Shown: in pieces, positions 15,298 through 16,120 of the stretch
Layout of the letters: every line of letters begins with the position of its first letter
Position numbering within the stretch: the stretch's first letter is position 1
NCBI GenBank assembly: GCA_027592155.1
Contig: JAQCKY010000003.1
Span: 1 to 16,120, forward strand
Length of the DNA: 16,120 bases
Direction: 5' to 3'
From: Pseudomonadota bacterium
GTDB taxonomy: Bacteria > Pseudomonadota > Alphaproteobacteria > Rhodospirillales > UBA2165
Program-made: the position numbers and the translations under genes
Notes under the pieces: generated by a model
Told to the model about the DNA's origin: nothing
The model's database searches: none
What the model saw: the letters and a program-made list of their open reading frames with translations, nothing else

Positions 15298-16120
15298 ATG
15301 AGCTTTCTTAAAAATTTCTGGTATGTCGGCGCGTGGAGCCATGAGGTCACTGACAAACCTCTCGCCCGGACATTGTTGAACGAAAAATTGGTCTTCTTCC
15401 GAACCGGGTCCGGTGACGCCGTTGTCTTTGAAGACCGCTGCCCACACCGGTTTGCACCGCTGTCTCTTGGCACGGTTACCGAGGATAGTCTTCAGTGCGG
15501 ATATCATGGGTTTATGTTCGGCGCCGACGGCGGCTGCACCCATATCCCCCAGGTCGCCAAAGTCCCCGAAAAAATCCGGGTCCGCAAATACCCGACTGTG
15601 GAGCGGTTTGGCTGGATCTATGTCTGGATGGGCGAGGCCGCCGAGGCCGACGAAAGCACACTTCCGCCCTTCCATATGATGGGAGAAGAAGGTTGGGTCG
15701 GCAGTGGCGAAACCTTGGAATTGAAGGCCAACTATCAACTGGTTCGCGACAACCTGCTTGACCTATCCCATACAAAATTCGTCCATCAGCGGACCCTGGC
15801 GCTCGATGAAGCCGATGAAACACCGATCGAAGTCGAAACCCACGACGATTATGTCTCGGTACTGCGCGTCATGCGCGACGTCAAAGCGTCGCCTTTCTTC
15901 ACCAAGGCAGGGGGGCTCCGCGACAATGTCGTTCATCACCAATACACGGAATATTGGCCCGGCTGTAATATCGTCATCCGAACGCGGGCAAAAACCCTTC
16001 CAAATCTGGAAGAGGAGAAGCGCGTAAAATTCCGGGTTCTCAATGCCTTGGTCCCCGAGACCGAAACCACGACCCACTATTTCTGGTGGCTGGGACGAAG
16101 TTACGACCAGGAGAACGAAG
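15298..16120 (+). CDS. Rieske non-heme iron oxygenase, VanA-like (second of tandem pair), 3' end outside the window
   Basis: 274 codons are visible before the right edge; with a length like its neighbour, about 65 would be missing. It has the same ligand set at the same numbering as the first copy: C48, H50, C67, H70, then D155, H158 and H163. By hand alignment, 85 of 150 residues between positions 21 and 170 are identical to the first copy. This indicates an old tandem duplication rather than a recent one. The region after residue 170 differs more; this is where substrate-pocket residues lie in related enzymes, so the two copies may act on different substrates or positions, or assemble as a mixed oligomer. 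The ATG at 15298 has only a weak Shine-Dalgarno (ACGGA), compatible with coupling to the first gene. Confidence 0.92.
   Translation, partial: MSFLKNFWYVGAWSHEVTDKPLARTLLNEKLVFFRTGSGDAVVFEDRCPHRFAPLSLGTVTEDSLQCGYHGFMFGADGGCTHIPQVAKVPEKIRVRKYPTVERFGWIYVWMGEAAEADESTLPPFHMMGEEGWVGSGETLELKANYQLVRDNLLDLSHTKFVHQRTLALDEADETPIEVETHDDYVSVLRVMRDVKASPFFTKAGGLRDNVVHHQYTEYWPGCNIVIRTRAKTLPNLEEEKRVKFRVLNALVPETETTTHYFWWLGRSYDQENE

Noticed and set aside
14395..15738. 447-codon open frame on the minus strand
   Set aside because: It spans both Rieske oxygenase genes in antisense, including their gap, and mirrors their codon pattern. No motif is recognisable.

Overview
The window looks like a chromosomal segment of an alphaproteobacterium, probably Rhodospirillales-like. 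The pointers are a DUF2336 protein (a family found mainly in that group), Shine-Dalgarno-led genes, moderately GC-rich coding sequence, and enzyme families typical of environmental alphaproteobacteria. It is gene-dense. No gene-free stretch exceeds about 245 bases, and I saw no tRNA, rRNA, CRISPR array or insertion sequence.

Layout. Positions 1-2045 (minus) hold most of a quinol-type nitric oxide reductase, cut by the left edge. Its upstream region (2046-2287) carries an FNR/DNR/NnrR-type box, a well-placed -10 element and a perfect 10-3-10 palindrome in the presumed leader. Positions 2288-3388 (minus) encode a luciferase-like flavin monooxygenase, divergent from a short plus-strand operon of a short-chain dehydrogenase (3494-4312) and an acyl-CoA dehydrogenase (4327-5514). 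Positions 5592-7704 (plus) hold a zinc-ribbon/M48 membrane metalloprotease gene broken twice: by a +1 shift in a run of six T and by an in-frame TAG.

From 14144 down to 7720 a tightly packed minus-strand series runs in the order IclR-type regulator, four-module VOC protein, DUF2336 protein, 5'-truncated DUF3179 gene, and a fused aromatic-CoA flavin monooxygenase/Old Yellow Enzyme reductase. Divergent from the regulator are two tandem Rieske oxygenase genes (14257-15276, and 15298 to the right edge).

How the parts may work together (inference). The regulator, the two Rieske oxygenases, the VOC protein and the fused monooxygenase/reductase look like an aromatic or xenobiotic catabolic locus. 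The flavin monooxygenase, SDR and acyl-CoA dehydrogenase may add side-chain or CoA-thioester steps. No CoA ligase, Rieske reductase or thioesterase is visible, so the pathway must be completed elsewhere and its substrate cannot be read from this window. The NO reductase is a separate unit, apparently under anaerobic/NO control.
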